A DNA stretch of 10,093 nt from PALSA-894 sp049698215 (lineage in GTDB: Bacteria; Pseudomonadota; Alphaproteobacteria; Rhizobiales; Xanthobacteraceae), in the NCBI GenBank assembly GCA_049698215.1, contig JBAVXH010000338.1:1-10093 (forward strand), read 5' to 3'. Position 1 is the stretch's first letter; the number at the start of each line of letters is the position of its first letter. The position numbers and the translations under genes were made by a program. Positions 1-7,266 of this stretch are shown in pieces. The notes beneath the pieces were generated by a model. The model had not been told where the DNA came from and ran no database searches. It saw nothing but the letters and a program-made list of their open reading frames with translations.

Positions 1-179
1 ACCTGCATCTGCGGCGCCTTGCGGGCTTGCGCCTGCGCGCCGTGTTCCTGGAGGTCGACGAAGACAACACGCCGGCGCTGCGGCTTTACACGCGTGCAGG
101 ATTCCGTGAAGTCGGCCGCCGTCCCGGCTATTATTCGGGCGGAAAGAGCGCGCTGGTACTGCGCCGGGACCTTGTGTAG
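1..179 (+). CDS. rimI: RimI-type N-acetyltransferase, C-terminal part (5' end outside window)
   Basis: The open frame runs in from the left edge (first whole codon at base 3) and stops at TAG 177-179, giving the last 58 residues of a GNAT-family acetyltransferase. Visible features are the FLEVDEDNTPALRLY stretch and then YTRAGFREVGRRPGYY, which match the beta5-alpha4 segment of the GNAT fold: the E-V-x-x-x-N-x-x-A-x-x-L-Y motif followed by x-x-x-GF. The final GKSALVLRRDL matches the usual RimI ending. RimI acetylates the N-terminal alanine of ribosomal protein S18. In many Proteobacteria it sits beside tsaB, which would lie further left here. It is 36 bases upstream of the Fur-type gene on the same strand and may be co-transcribed with it. 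A related RimI-like GNAT enzyme with another target cannot be excluded from the fragment. Confidence 0.85.
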   Translation, partial: LHLRRLAGLRLRAVFLEVDEDNTPALRLYTRAGFREVGRRPGYYSGGKSALVLRRDLV

Positions 180-215
180 ACCGAAACGCCTGCATGATCG
201 ACGGACGGAAGGACC

Positions 216-653
216 GTGACAGAAGGCAAGCCCAATTTCATCGAAGCCCAATGCGTGGCAAAGGGCATGCGCATGACCGAGCAGCGCCGCGTGATCGCGC
301 GCGTGCTCGCGGATTCGGGCGATCACCCGGACGTCGAGGAGCTCTATCGCCGCTGCGCGCGCATCGACGAGCACATCTCGATTTCGACCGTGTACCGCAC
401 CGTCAAGCTGTTCGAGGATTCCGGCATCATCACCCGCCATGATTTTCGCGAAGGACGTGCACGCTACGAGCAGATCCCCGACGCGCACCACGATCACCTG
501 ATCAACCTGCGGAGCGGCGAAGTGATCGAGTTCCAGTCCGAAGAGATCGAGCGCCTGCAGCGCGAGGTCGCCCGCAAGCTCGGCTACAAGCTGGTCGACC
601 ATCGGCTCGAGCTTTATGCGGTGCCGTTGGACGACGAGAAGTCTGAGCGCTGA
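216..653 (+). CDS. Fur-superfamily metal-responsive transcriptional regulator (Fur/Mur type)
   Basis: This 145-residue protein starts at GTG 216, chosen because GGAAGGA lies just upstream (208-213) and the N-terminus then fits the family. An N-terminal winged helix (about residues 12-80) includes GMRMTEQRRVIARVL and the recognition helix ISISTVYRTVKLFEDSG. It is followed by a dimerisation/metal domain with HHDHL at 91-95. By alignment to E. coli Fur the regulatory metal ligands are present: H37, E85, H92 and H94 for one site, and H91, D93, E112 and H129 for the other. The CxxC that binds structural zinc in E. coli Fur is replaced by N97 and S100, and the protein contains only one cysteine (C13). 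Alphaproteobacterial orthologues in this position often act as manganese uptake regulators (Mur) rather than iron regulators, so Mn(II)-dependent repression of a manganese importer is the leading inference. Irr and Zur are less likely: the haem-binding motif of Irr is absent and no zinc-rich C-terminus is seen. Confidence 0.93.
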   Translation: MTEGKPNFIEAQCVAKGMRMTEQRRVIARVLADSGDHPDVEELYRRCARIDEHISISTVYRTVKLFEDSGIITRHDFREGRARYEQIPDAHHDHLINLRSGEVIEFQSEEIERLQREVARKLGYKLVDHRLELYAVPLDDEKSER

Positions 654-1441
654 TGCTGCGGATGGCTTTCGTTCTGTTGATTTTTGCTCTGGTCACCGTT
701 GTGCTGATGCCGGTGCAATGGCTCGCGGTCGCGCTCAAGCGCCCGCTGCGCCGGCGCATCCCGGTCTTCTATCACCGCTTTGTGTGCCGCTTGCTCGGCG
801 TAAGCGTGCGCGTGAGCGGCATACCTGTCGGAGATCGCCCGCTGCTGATTGTGGCGAACCATTCCTCGTGGCTCGACATCTCGATCATCACATCGCTTGC
901 GCCGGTCGTGTTCGTGGCAAAAAGCGAAATCGCGCGCTGGCCGTTTTTTGGACTGCTCGCGAAACTCCAGCGCACGGTGTTCGTCGAGCGCAACCGCCGC
1001 CAGAAGACCGGTGAGGTCAACGCGCAGATCGCGCAGCGCCTCGCCGAAGGCGACCCGGTGCTGCTGTTCGGCGAGGGGACGGCAGGCGACGGGAACCGCG
1101 TGCTCCCCTTCCGCACCGCGTTGATCGGCGCCGCGCGGGACGCGATCGCTTCTGCCGGCAACGAAAAGGTCTGGATCCAGCCGCTCTCGATTGCCTATGT
1201 GAGCCAGCAGGGCATCGCGCTCGGGCGTCACCTGCGCCCGCGCGCTGCTTGGTACGGCAAGATGAAGTTGACGGACCACATCGGAAAAATCGTAAGGACC
1301 GGCGCGGTGGACGTGTGCGTGACGTGGGGCGAGCCCATCCCCTACGACGGTGCCATCGACCGCAAGATCTTGGCCCGTCAACTGGAATCGGCTGTGCGAA
1401 CCACCACAATTGCGGCGTTGCGTGGACCGGCTGCCGCGTGA
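653..1441 (+). CDS. PlsC-family lysophospholipid acyltransferase, candidate OlsA-type
   Basis: This 262-residue membrane-associated acyltransferase transfers an acyl chain to a lyso-lipid. A hydrophobic N-terminal anchor covers about residues 4-29. Family block I is NHSSWLD with catalytic H70 and D75 (HX4D). Block II is FVERNRR (110-116). Block III is FGEGT (139-143), where most PlsC proteins have FPEGT. Block IV is VWIQPLSI (173-180). The ATG overlaps the last base of the preceding TGA (TGATG), which implies translational coupling; no strong SD is visible. The family produces phosphatidic acid from lysophosphatidic acid. In Sinorhizobium meliloti, an acyltransferase that I recall as located next to miaB in this same cluster is OlsA, which acylates lyso-ornithine lipid. 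The same role is therefore plausible here, but sequence alone cannot separate PlsC from OlsA. No olsB lies in the window. Confidence 0.88.
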   Translation: MLRMAFVLLIFALVTVVLMPVQWLAVALKRPLRRRIPVFYHRFVCRLLGVSVRVSGIPVGDRPLLIVANHSSWLDISIITSLAPVVFVAKSEIARWPFFGLLAKLQRTVFVERNRRQKTGEVNAQIAQRLAEGDPVLLFGEGTAGDGNRVLPFRTALIGAARDAIASAGNEKVWIQPLSIAYVSQQGIALGRHLRPRAAWYGKMKLTDHIGKIVRTGAVDVCVTWGEPIPYDGAIDRKILARQLESAVRTTTIAALRGPAAA

Positions 1442-1538
1442 GTGCGTCGCAGACGTTTCATTTGGCGGCAAAAGGCGCTAAGACAGCGGCAACCGCCGCC
1501 GACCCGGCCAATTTTACCAAGATCTGGAATGAGTTAGC

Positions 1539-1551
1539 GGGGCAGAGCCCC
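1539..1551 (+). promoter_or_regulatory. Small GC hairpin just upstream of the preferred miaB start
   Basis: GGGGC (1539-1543) and GCCCC (1547-1551) form a perfect 5-bp stem with an AGA triloop, ending 6 bases before ATG 1558. If translation starts at 1558, the GGGG that could act as an SD is buried in the stem. If translation starts at GTG 1438, the hairpin is simply coding sequence. Its function is unproven, and short GC stems are common at this base composition. Confidence 0.25.
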
Positions 1552-1557
1552 AACCGC

Positions 1558-2943
1558 ATGACGCGCAAGCTCTACGTCAAATCCTACGGCTGCCAGATGA
1601 ACGTCTACGATTCTCATCGTATGGCGGACTTGCTCGCGCCCGAAGGCTACGTGGAGACGGCGGCGCCGGACGACGCCGACCTCATCATCCTGAATACCTG
1701 CCATATCCGCGAAAAGGCCGCCGAAAAGGTCTACTCGGAGCTTGGCCGGGTGCGTCAGCTCAAGGAAGGCGCTGCCCGGGAAGGGCGGCGCGTGACGGTG
1801 GCGGTGGCCGGCTGCGTTGCGCAGGCGGAAGGCGCGGAGATCGTCCGCCGCGCGCCGGTGGTCGATCTGGTGGTCGGGCCGCAGAGCTATCACCGGCTCC
1901 CCGATCTGCTGGCGCGCAAGGACCGCGCGGTCGAGACCGAGTTTCCGGTCGAAGATAAGTTCGATTTTCTCCCCGCGCCCACAAAGGCTGCGACGCGGGC
2001 ACGCGGCGTGACGGCCTTTGTCACCGTGCAGGAAGGCTGCGACAAGTTCTGCACGTTCTGCGTCGTGCCCTATACGCGCGGCGCGGAGGTCTCACGGCCG
2101 GTCGAGAAGATCCTCGAAGAAGTGCGCAATCTCGCCGAAGCAGGCGTGCGCGAGGTGACGTTGATCGGCCAGAACGTCAACGCGTACCACGGCGAGGATC
2201 AGCGCGGCCGTACCTGGACACTTGGCCCGCTGCTGCGTCGCGTCGCCGAAACCCCCGGCATTGCGCGGCTGCGCTACACCACCAGCCACCCGCGCGACGT
2301 CGACGATGATCTCATCGCCGTGCACCGCGATCTGCCGCAGCTTGCGCCGCAGCTTCACCTGCCGGTGCAATCAGGCTCGGACCGTATCCTGGGAGCGATG
2401 AACCGCCGGCATACCCGCGCTGATTACCTGCGCACGATCGAGCGGCTGCGCACCGCACGGCCTGACCTCGCGCTGACCTCCGATTTCATCGTCGGTTTTC
2501 CGGCCGAGACCGAGGCGGATTTCGCCGATACGCTGCGCATCGTCGACGAGGTCGCTTATGCGGGCGCGTTCTCGTTCAAGTACTCGCCGCGGCCCGGCAC
2601 GCCGGGCGCGAACATGAGCGCGCAGGTCGAGGATGAAGTGAAAGCCGAGCGCCTCGCGCGGCTGCAGGCGGCGATCAATCGGAACGCTGCCGCCTTCAAT
2701 GCACGCTGCCGCGGGCTCACCTTCGACGTGCTGATGGAAAAGCCGGGGCGGCTGCCCGGCCAGGTCACCGGCCGCTCGCCCTATCTCCAGCCGGTGCAAG
2801 TCATGGCCCCGTCGCATCGGATCGGCACGATGGTATCCGTGACGATCACGGAGATTGGAACCAACAGCCTGTTCGGCGTACTCGCGGAGGCCCCGCGAAT
2901 CGGGCCAGAATCCGTCCAGTCACTGGAAGCGCTCGGAGCCTGA
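1558..2943 (+). CDS. miaB: tRNA-2-methylthio-N6-dimethylallyladenosine synthase (MiaB)
   Basis: This radical-SAM methylthiotransferase adds the 2-methylthio group to i6A at position 37 of tRNAs reading UNN codons. From ATG 1558 the protein has 461 residues, close to the usual 440-475. The N-terminal MTTase domain supplies C12 (SYGCQMN), C48 (ILNTCHIREKA) and C86 (VAGCVAQAEG) for one iron-sulfur cluster. The radical-SAM motif CDKFCTFC gives C161, C165 and C168 for the second. EVSRP, GQNVNAY, HLPVQSGSD and FIVGFPAET follow. A C-terminal TRAM domain spans roughly residues 385-455. The start is uncertain: the frame is open upstream to GTG 1438, which overlaps the acyltransferase stop as GTGA and would add 40 residues. 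I prefer 1558 because family similarity begins at KLYVKSYGCQMN. Co-substrate SAM would come from metK in the same window. Confidence 0.96.
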   Translation: MTRKLYVKSYGCQMNVYDSHRMADLLAPEGYVETAAPDDADLIILNTCHIREKAAEKVYSELGRVRQLKEGAAREGRRVTVAVAGCVAQAEGAEIVRRAPVVDLVVGPQSYHRLPDLLARKDRAVETEFPVEDKFDFLPAPTKAATRARGVTAFVTVQEGCDKFCTFCVVPYTRGAEVSRPVEKILEEVRNLAEAGVREVTLIGQNVNAYHGEDQRGRTWTLGPLLRRVAETPGIARLRYTTSHPRDVDDDLIAVHRDLPQLAPQLHLPVQSGSDRILGAMNRRHTRADYLRTIERLRTARPDLALTSDFIVGFPAETEADFADTLRIVDEVAYAGAFSFKYSPRPGTPGANMSAQVEDEVKAERLARLQAAINRNAAAFNARCRGLTFDVLMEKPGRLPGQVTGRSPYLQPVQVMAPSHRIGTMVSVTITEIGTNSLFGVLAEAPRIGPESVQSLEALGA

Positions 2944-2991
2944 AATCCTTGTGCAATCAGCTAGCCGACAATGATCTACTTTATCTAGTAA
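2944..2991. other. AT-richer gap between miaB and phoH
   Basis: These 48 bases are clearly richer in A+T than the coding DNA around them and contain no ORF. Promoter-like fragments exist: TTGTGC at 2949-2954 with AATGAT at 2970-2975 (15-base spacing), and TATCTA at 2982-2987. None forms a well-spaced consensus pair. No SD-like purine run precedes the phoH GTG. The gap may hold an internal promoter or only a weak initiation region. No terminator hairpin is visible, so read-through from miaB is expected. Confidence 0.3.
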
Positions 2992-3981
2992 GTGGCCGGT
3001 GACGTGACGATCCGGATCCTCACCTTCGACGACAATCGCCATGCTGCGACACTGTTTGGCGAGCGGGGCCAAAACCTCGCACTGATCGGGCGCCGGCTCG
3101 GCGTCGTGGCAGACTCGCGCGGCAATCAGGTGACAATCGAAGGTTCGAGCGCCGACTGTGAGCTCGCGCGCCGCGTACTTGAAGTACTCTACGAGCAGAT
3201 CAAGCGCGGCCAGGACGTGAGTCAGGGCGACGTCGAAGGCGCGATCCGCCTCGCGATCGCGCAAGGCTCGCTGTTCGATCTCGACCCGGCATCCTCACGC
3301 TCCGCGTTCGAGGAAGTCAATCTGCGCAAGCGTCCCGTGCGCGCCCGCACGGCCGGACAGGATGCCTATATGCGCGCGCTCAAGCGCCACGAGCTCGTGT
3401 TCGGCGTCGGTCCTGCCGGCACCGGCAAGACCTGGCTCGCGGTCGCGCACGCGGTCGCGCTATTCGAGCGCAAGGAAGTCGACCGTATCGTCGTATCACG
3501 CCCGGCGGTTGAAGCCGGCGAACGGCTCGGGTTTTTGCCGGGCGACATGCGCGAGAAGATCGATCCCTATCTGCGGCCGGTCTACGATGCGCTGTTCGAC
3601 CTGATGGACGCGCGCATCGTCGAGCGCGCGATGCAGTCGGGCGAAATCGAAATCGCGCCGCTCGCCTTCATGCGCGGCCGTACGTTGTCGAACGCGGTCG
3701 TAATCCTGGACGAGGCGCAGAACACGACCTCGATGCAGATGAAGATGTTTTTGACGCGTCTCGGCGAAAACAGCCGCATGATCGTGAACGGTGATCCGAG
3801 CCAGACCGATTTGCCTTCGGGTCAGATTTCTGGCCTCGCCGAGGCGATCCGCCTGCTGGCCGACGTCGAAGGCGTCGGACACGTGTCGTTCACCAAGGAC
3901 GACGTCGTGCGCCACGAACTGGTGGCGCGCATCGTCGAGGCCTACGACAACGCGGCGGCCAAGCGCGGGTCCGGCAAATGA
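2992..3981 (+). CDS. phoH: PhoH-like ATPase (YbeZ)
   Basis: This 329-residue cytoplasmic P-loop ATPase belongs to the PhoH/YbeZ family, which has helicase-like folds and is linked genetically to YbeY in RNA metabolism. An N-terminal KH-like region (about residues 1-75) contains LTFDDNRHAATLFGERGQN and RRLGVVADSRGN. The PhoH core has Walker A GPAGTGKT at 140-147, VSRPAVEAGERLGFLPGD at 168-185, DPYLRPVYDAL at 191-201, Walker B VVILDEAQN at 236-244 and VNGDPSQTDLP at 265-275. The start is a GTG immediately after an in-frame TAA; a second GTG at 3004 is possible, and neither has a good SD. The stop overlaps the ybeY start by 4 bases (ATGA), so the two proteins are translationally coupled, consistent with joint action on RNA. 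Confidence 0.95.
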   Translation: MAGDVTIRILTFDDNRHAATLFGERGQNLALIGRRLGVVADSRGNQVTIEGSSADCELARRVLEVLYEQIKRGQDVSQGDVEGAIRLAIAQGSLFDLDPASSRSAFEEVNLRKRPVRARTAGQDAYMRALKRHELVFGVGPAGTGKTWLAVAHAVALFERKEVDRIVVSRPAVEAGERLGFLPGDMREKIDPYLRPVYDALFDLMDARIVERAMQSGEIEIAPLAFMRGRTLSNAVVILDEAQNTTSMQMKMFLTRLGENSRMIVNGDPSQTDLPSGQISGLAEAIRLLADVEGVGHVSFTKDDVVRHELVARIVEAYDNAAAKRGSGK

Positions 3982-4505
3982 CCACGACCGAACCCGTGCC
4001 GCTGATCGACGTGATCGTCGAGTCGCCGCAGTGGGGCGCGGCGGACGGCGCGGAGGCAACCGTACGCCGCGCGCTCACCGAAGCCGCGATCGCGACCGAT
4101 GCCGAGTTCAAGGATTGCACGCTCGCGGTGCTCTTGACCGACGACGCATCAATTCGCCGGCTCAACGCCCAATGGCGGCACATCGACAAGCCGACCAATG
4201 TGCTGTCGTTTCCTCCCGCATCGCATCAACAGAGTCCCGTGAAATCGCTGGGCGACATCGCCATCGCCTACCAGACGACCGCGCGCGAGGCCACGCAGGA
4301 AGGCAAGCCTTTCGCGAATCACCTGGCGCATCTCGCGGTGCACGGATTTCTCCACTTGCTCGGCTACGATCACGACACCGATGCGGCCGCCGAAGAGATG
4401 GAAGGGCTTGAGCGTGTCATTTTGGCGCGGCTCGGCGTGCCCGACCCGTATCTCACGCACGAGACGCTTGCGCGCGGGGCGCCGCCTCAGCACATTCGGG
4501 GCTGA
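3978..4505 (+). CDS. ybeY: Endoribonuclease YbeY (16S rRNA 3'-end maturation)
   Basis: This 175-residue single-strand-specific metalloendoribonuclease belongs to the UPF0054 family. It is involved in 16S rRNA 3'-end maturation and 70S ribosome quality control. The zinc-binding H-x3-H-x5-H signature is complete: HGFLHLLGYDH at 122-132, with H122, H126 and H132 as ligands. The conserved PTNVLSFP (72-79) and LGDIAIA (91-97) are also present. The protein is about 20 residues longer than the E. coli enzyme, mainly at both ends. It starts at ATG 3978 inside the phoH stop and ends 9 bases before corC. The pairing with phoH/ybeZ is conserved across bacteria, and YbeY-YbeZ interaction is known in several species. 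Confidence 0.97.
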   Translation: MTTTEPVPLIDVIVESPQWGAADGAEATVRRALTEAAIATDAEFKDCTLAVLLTDDASIRRLNAQWRHIDKPTNVLSFPPASHQQSPVKSLGDIAIAYQTTAREATQEGKPFANHLAHLAVHGFLHLLGYDHDTDAAAEEMEGLERVILARLGVPDPYLTHETLARGAPPQHIRG

Positions 4506-4514
4506 CGGAAAGCC

Positions 4515-5618
4515 ATGCCCGATTCCGACGCGCCAAGTCGTATCGATTCAAATCGCAGCGATTCTCTCCCGGACCGCATGAACCTTCCTGCGGTCGTGTC
4601 GCAACCCGCGTCTGCCCGCGAAGAGAGCTGGCTCACGCGGTTGATGCGCGCCGTGTTCAACTGGAAATCAAACTCGGCGCGCTCCGACCTGCAGACTGCG
4701 CTCGCCAATGGCTCGGTGGGTGAAGGCGGCTTCTCGCCGCAAGAGCGCATCATGCTCACCAACATCCTGGCGCTGCGCGGGCGCCGGGTCGATGACGTGA
4801 TGGTGCCGCGTGCCGACATCATCACCGTGCAGCAGGACATTACGCTCGGCGAGTTGCTCAAGGTGTTCGAGGGTGCCGGCCACTCGCGCCTCGTCGCGCA
4901 CAACGATACGCTCGACGATCCGGTCGGCATGGTGCACATCCGCGACGTGATCGGCTACATGGTGCGCCATGCGCAGCAGGGGGCGGCGAAGAGCAAGCGC
5001 AAGAAGCCCTTCCCCGCGGGGCTAGATCTGAAAGCCATCGACCTTTCAGTGCCGCTCTCGGAGGCGAAGATCATCCGCGAGATCCTGTTCGTTCCGCCTT
5101 CGATGCCCGCGCTCGATTTGCTCGCAAAGATGCAGGCGACCCGCATCCACCTTGCGCTGGTGATCGACGAATACGGCGGCACCGACGGCATCGTGTCGAT
5201 CGAGGATGTGGTCGAGGAGGTCTTCGGCGAGATCGAGGACGAGCACGACGAAGACGAAACGCCGGCGATAGTGCGCCAGCCCGATGGCTCGTTCCTGGCC
5301 GATGCGCGCGCGCCGCTCGAGGATGTGGTGGCAACCGTCGGACCGGAGTTCGACATCGGCGACATCGGCGATGAGGTCGATACGCTCGGCGGCTACGTTA
5401 TGACGCGGGCGGGCCGCCTGCCCACGCGCGGCCAAGTCGTGCCGGGCCCGGGCGATTTCGAGATCGAGGTGCTCGATTCCGATCCGCGCCGGCTGAAGAA
5501 AGTGCGCATCACGCGCGGCCGTCCCGAGCGGAGCGCAAGCAACACGCGACGCCGCGATACCGCGCCGACCATCGTTCCCCCCGACCCCGACGCGCCATCC
5601 GGCAAGGGATCGCCGTGA
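4515..5618 (+). CDS. corC: CorC/YbeX-type CBS-domain protein (hemolysin-like, TlyC family)
   Basis: This 367-residue protein is preceded by GGAAA at 4507-4511. Order of parts: a polar N-terminal extension (1-50); a first CBS domain (about 92-152: VDDVMVPRADIITV to GMVHIRDVIGYM); a second CBS domain (about 190-245: LFVPPSMPALDLLAKM to DEYGGTDGIVSIEDVVEEV); an acidic linker EIEDEHDEDE (239-248); a CorC_HlyC domain (about 255-335, including DEVDTLGGYVMTRAGRLPTRG); and a basic, proline-rich tail of about 30 residues likely to be disordered. The N-terminal DUF21/CNNM membrane domain of longer relatives is absent, as in E. coli YbeX/CorC, so the protein is probably cytosolic. CorC was linked to Mg2+/Co2+ efflux, and YbeX more recently to ribosome/RNA homeostasis; its place between ybeY and lnt fits either. 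The old name hemolysin should not be taken literally. Confidence 0.93.
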   Translation: MPDSDAPSRIDSNRSDSLPDRMNLPAVVSQPASAREESWLTRLMRAVFNWKSNSARSDLQTALANGSVGEGGFSPQERIMLTNILALRGRRVDDVMVPRADIITVQQDITLGELLKVFEGAGHSRLVAHNDTLDDPVGMVHIRDVIGYMVRHAQQGAAKSKRKKPFPAGLDLKAIDLSVPLSEAKIIREILFVPPSMPALDLLAKMQATRIHLALVIDEYGGTDGIVSIEDVVEEVFGEIEDEHDEDETPAIVRQPDGSFLADARAPLEDVVATVGPEFDIGDIGDEVDTLGGYVMTRAGRLPTRGQVVPGPGDFEIEVLDSDPRRLKKVRITRGRPERSASNTRRRDTAPTIVPPDPDAPSGKGSP

Positions 5619-7222
5619 CGGCACTCGCGTGGCTCACGCGAGCGTCGCATGCGGTGGTGCTCTCCTACGGATGGCGGCGTGCCGCCATCGCGTTTGCGGC
5701 CGGCGCCATTTCGGTGCTGGCGCTTGCGCCGGTGAACGCCTGGCCCGTGCTGTTCGTCACCTTCCCGGTGCTGGTGTGGCTGATCGACGGCGCGTCGGCC
5801 GGCCAGCTCGGCGGCGTCATGACGGCAGCAGTAAGCGGCTGGTGGTTCGGCTTCGGCTATTTCGTTGCCGGCCTCTACTGGATGGGCTTCGCATTCCTGG
5901 TGGACGCCAAGACCTTTGCGTGGCTGTTGCCGTTCGCGGTTGTCGGCCTTCCGGCCGCGCTCGCATTCTTCATGGCGGCGGCGTTTGGCGTGGCGCGGCT
6001 CATCTGGATGCGCGGACCGTTCCGCATTCTCGCACTGGCGCTTGCCCTGACGGCTGCCGAGTGGCTGCGCGGTCATGTGCTGAGCGGGTTTCCGTGGAAC
6101 ACGATCGGCTATGCGCTTACCGGCCCGTTGGTGCTTGCTCAGGCCTCCGCGCTGATCGGGCTGTGGGGGCTCACGTTCTTTGCGGTCTGGTTGTTTGCAA
6201 GCCCCGCGGTTCTGGCGGACGAGCGTGCCGATACGCCGCGGCCATGGCGCACCGTGCTGATCCCGGTCACGCTGCTCGCAATCCTCGCGGCCTATGGTGC
6301 GGTGCGCCTCGCGCAATCGCCGACGCAATACGTGCCCGGCGTGAAGCTGCGCATCATGCAGCCCAATCTCGCACAGGACGACAAGTTCAATTACGGCGCC
6401 CGCCAGCAGGTGATGGCGCGCTATCTCGCACTGTCCGACCGCTCGACCGGGCCTGGCGCGAGCGGCGTGCGGGACGTAACGCACCTGATCTGGCCAGAGT
6501 CGGCGTTCCCGTTCTTTCTGCAGCGCGAGCCAGAGGCGCTTCGGCAGATCGCCGATCTTCTGCCGCCGGGCACGGTCCTGATCGTCGGCGCGGCGCGTCC
6601 GGCATCTGCCGCACCGACACCCGGCATGATCCGCGCCTACAACTCGATCTACGTGATCGATCATGACGGCGCGACTCTGTCGGTGTACGACAAGCTGCAT
6701 CTCGTGCCGTTCGGCGAGTACCTGCCGTTCCAGGAATTCCTCGAACGGCTCGGACTGATGCAGCTCACCAAGGTCAAAGGCGGCTATATCCCGGGTACGG
6801 AAAGAAAGCCGATCCCCGTTCCGCGCGCGCCCGCGTTCCTGCCGCTGATCTGCTACGAGATCGTATTTCCGGGTGAGGCGGTGCCCTCGGGGGAACGGCC
6901 GGGCTGGCTCGTCAATCTCACCAACGACGGCTGGTTTGGCCAGAGCTCGGGGCCGTACCAGCATTTGCAACAGGCGCGGGTACGCGCGATCGAAGAAGGC
7001 CTGCCGCTCGTCCGTGCCGCCAACACCGGCGTTTCAGCGGTCATCGACCCGTTGGGCCGGTTCCTGCGCACCCTGCCGCTCGGAAGAGAGGGCGTGCTGG
7101 ATGCCCCTCTGCCGCAACCGGTTCCCGCGACGCCTTACGTACGGTTTCGCGACGGTCCTGCCGCCTTGGCAATGCTCGTTGCGCTTGCCCTCGTGCTTTG
7201 GCGACGACGCCGTGCGGCTTAG
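5615..7222 (+). CDS. lnt: Apolipoprotein N-acyltransferase (Lnt)
   Basis: This 535-residue inner-membrane enzyme N-acylates the lipid-modified N-terminal cysteine of lipoproteins, using phospholipid as acyl donor. The N-terminal half is hydrophobic, with likely helices near 24-40, 44-60, 68-92, 104-128, 136-150, 172-197 and 212-232. It includes WLRGHVLSGFPWNTIGYA (150-167), a conserved Lnt stretch. A periplasmic nitrilase-like domain (about 243-500) contains the Glu-Lys-Cys triad: E295 (LIWPESAFPF), K360 (YDKLHLVPFGEYLPF) and C413 (LICYEIVFPG). LVNLTNDGWFG (432-442) and RAANTGVSAVIDPLG (467-481) are typical. A final membrane helix lies at about 514-529, followed by RRRR. It starts at GTG 5615 overlapping the corC stop (GTGA), with AAGGGA 5604-5609 as SD. 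It is the last gene of the miaB-lnt block. Confidence 0.97.
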   Translation: MTALAWLTRASHAVVLSYGWRRAAIAFAAGAISVLALAPVNAWPVLFVTFPVLVWLIDGASAGQLGGVMTAAVSGWWFGFGYFVAGLYWMGFAFLVDAKTFAWLLPFAVVGLPAALAFFMAAAFGVARLIWMRGPFRILALALALTAAEWLRGHVLSGFPWNTIGYALTGPLVLAQASALIGLWGLTFFAVWLFASPAVLADERADTPRPWRTVLIPVTLLAILAAYGAVRLAQSPTQYVPGVKLRIMQPNLAQDDKFNYGARQQVMARYLALSDRSTGPGASGVRDVTHLIWPESAFPFFLQREPEALRQIADLLPPGTVLIVGAARPASAAPTPGMIRAYNSIYVIDHDGATLSVYDKLHLVPFGEYLPFQEFLERLGLMQLTKVKGGYIPGTERKPIPVPRAPAFLPLICYEIVFPGEAVPSGERPGWLVNLTNDGWFGQSSGPYQHLQQARVRAIEEGLPLVRAANTGVSAVIDPLGRFLRTLPLGREGVLDAPLPQPVPATPYVRFRDGPAALAMLVALALVLWRRRRAA

Positions 7223-7235
7223 CGGCAATGTGCCG
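7223..7235 (+). terminator. Weak hairpin just after lnt, possible terminator
   Basis: CGGCA (7223-7227) and TGCCG (7231-7235) make a perfect 5-bp stem around an ATG loop, starting right after the lnt stop. TGCC/GGCA (7231-7234 with 7239-7242) could form an alternative stem. No U-tract follows, so an intrinsic terminator is doubtful. The hairpin also lies beside the proposed praR promoter. Confidence 0.2.
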
Positions 7236-7236
7236 G

Positions 7237-7266
7237 TTGGCATGTCGCTTGCCCGTTCAATAGGAT
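7237..7266 (+). promoter_or_regulatory. Candidate sigma-70-like promoter for the XRE regulator
   Basis: TTGGCA (7237-7242, five of six to TTGACA) is followed after 18 bases by TAGGAT (7261-7266, four of six to TATAAT). Transcription would start near 7273, giving a leader of about 100 bases before ATG 7374. This is the best-matching promoter pair I noticed in the window. It falls in the longest non-coding gap on the + strand, where the lnt operon ends and a regulator begins. Confidence 0.4.

Noticed and set aside
134..148. YYSGGKSAL region of the left-edge frame as part of a different, shorter gene starting at 19
   Set aside because: The frame starting at ATG 19 encodes a Cys/Arg-rich product, whereas the frame from base 3 gives clear GNAT/RimI motifs up to TAG 177-179.
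194..442. Alternative + strand frame overlapping the Fur gene
   Set aside because: It is out of frame with a complete Fur-family protein, Arg/His-rich, and without homology features.
5393..6970. Long open minus-strand frame (525 codons) opposite corC and lnt
   Set aside because: It is antisense to two genes with complete catalytic or family motifs. Its product is Arg/Gly/Pro/His-rich with no recognisable fold, as expected from mirror frames in GC-rich DNA.
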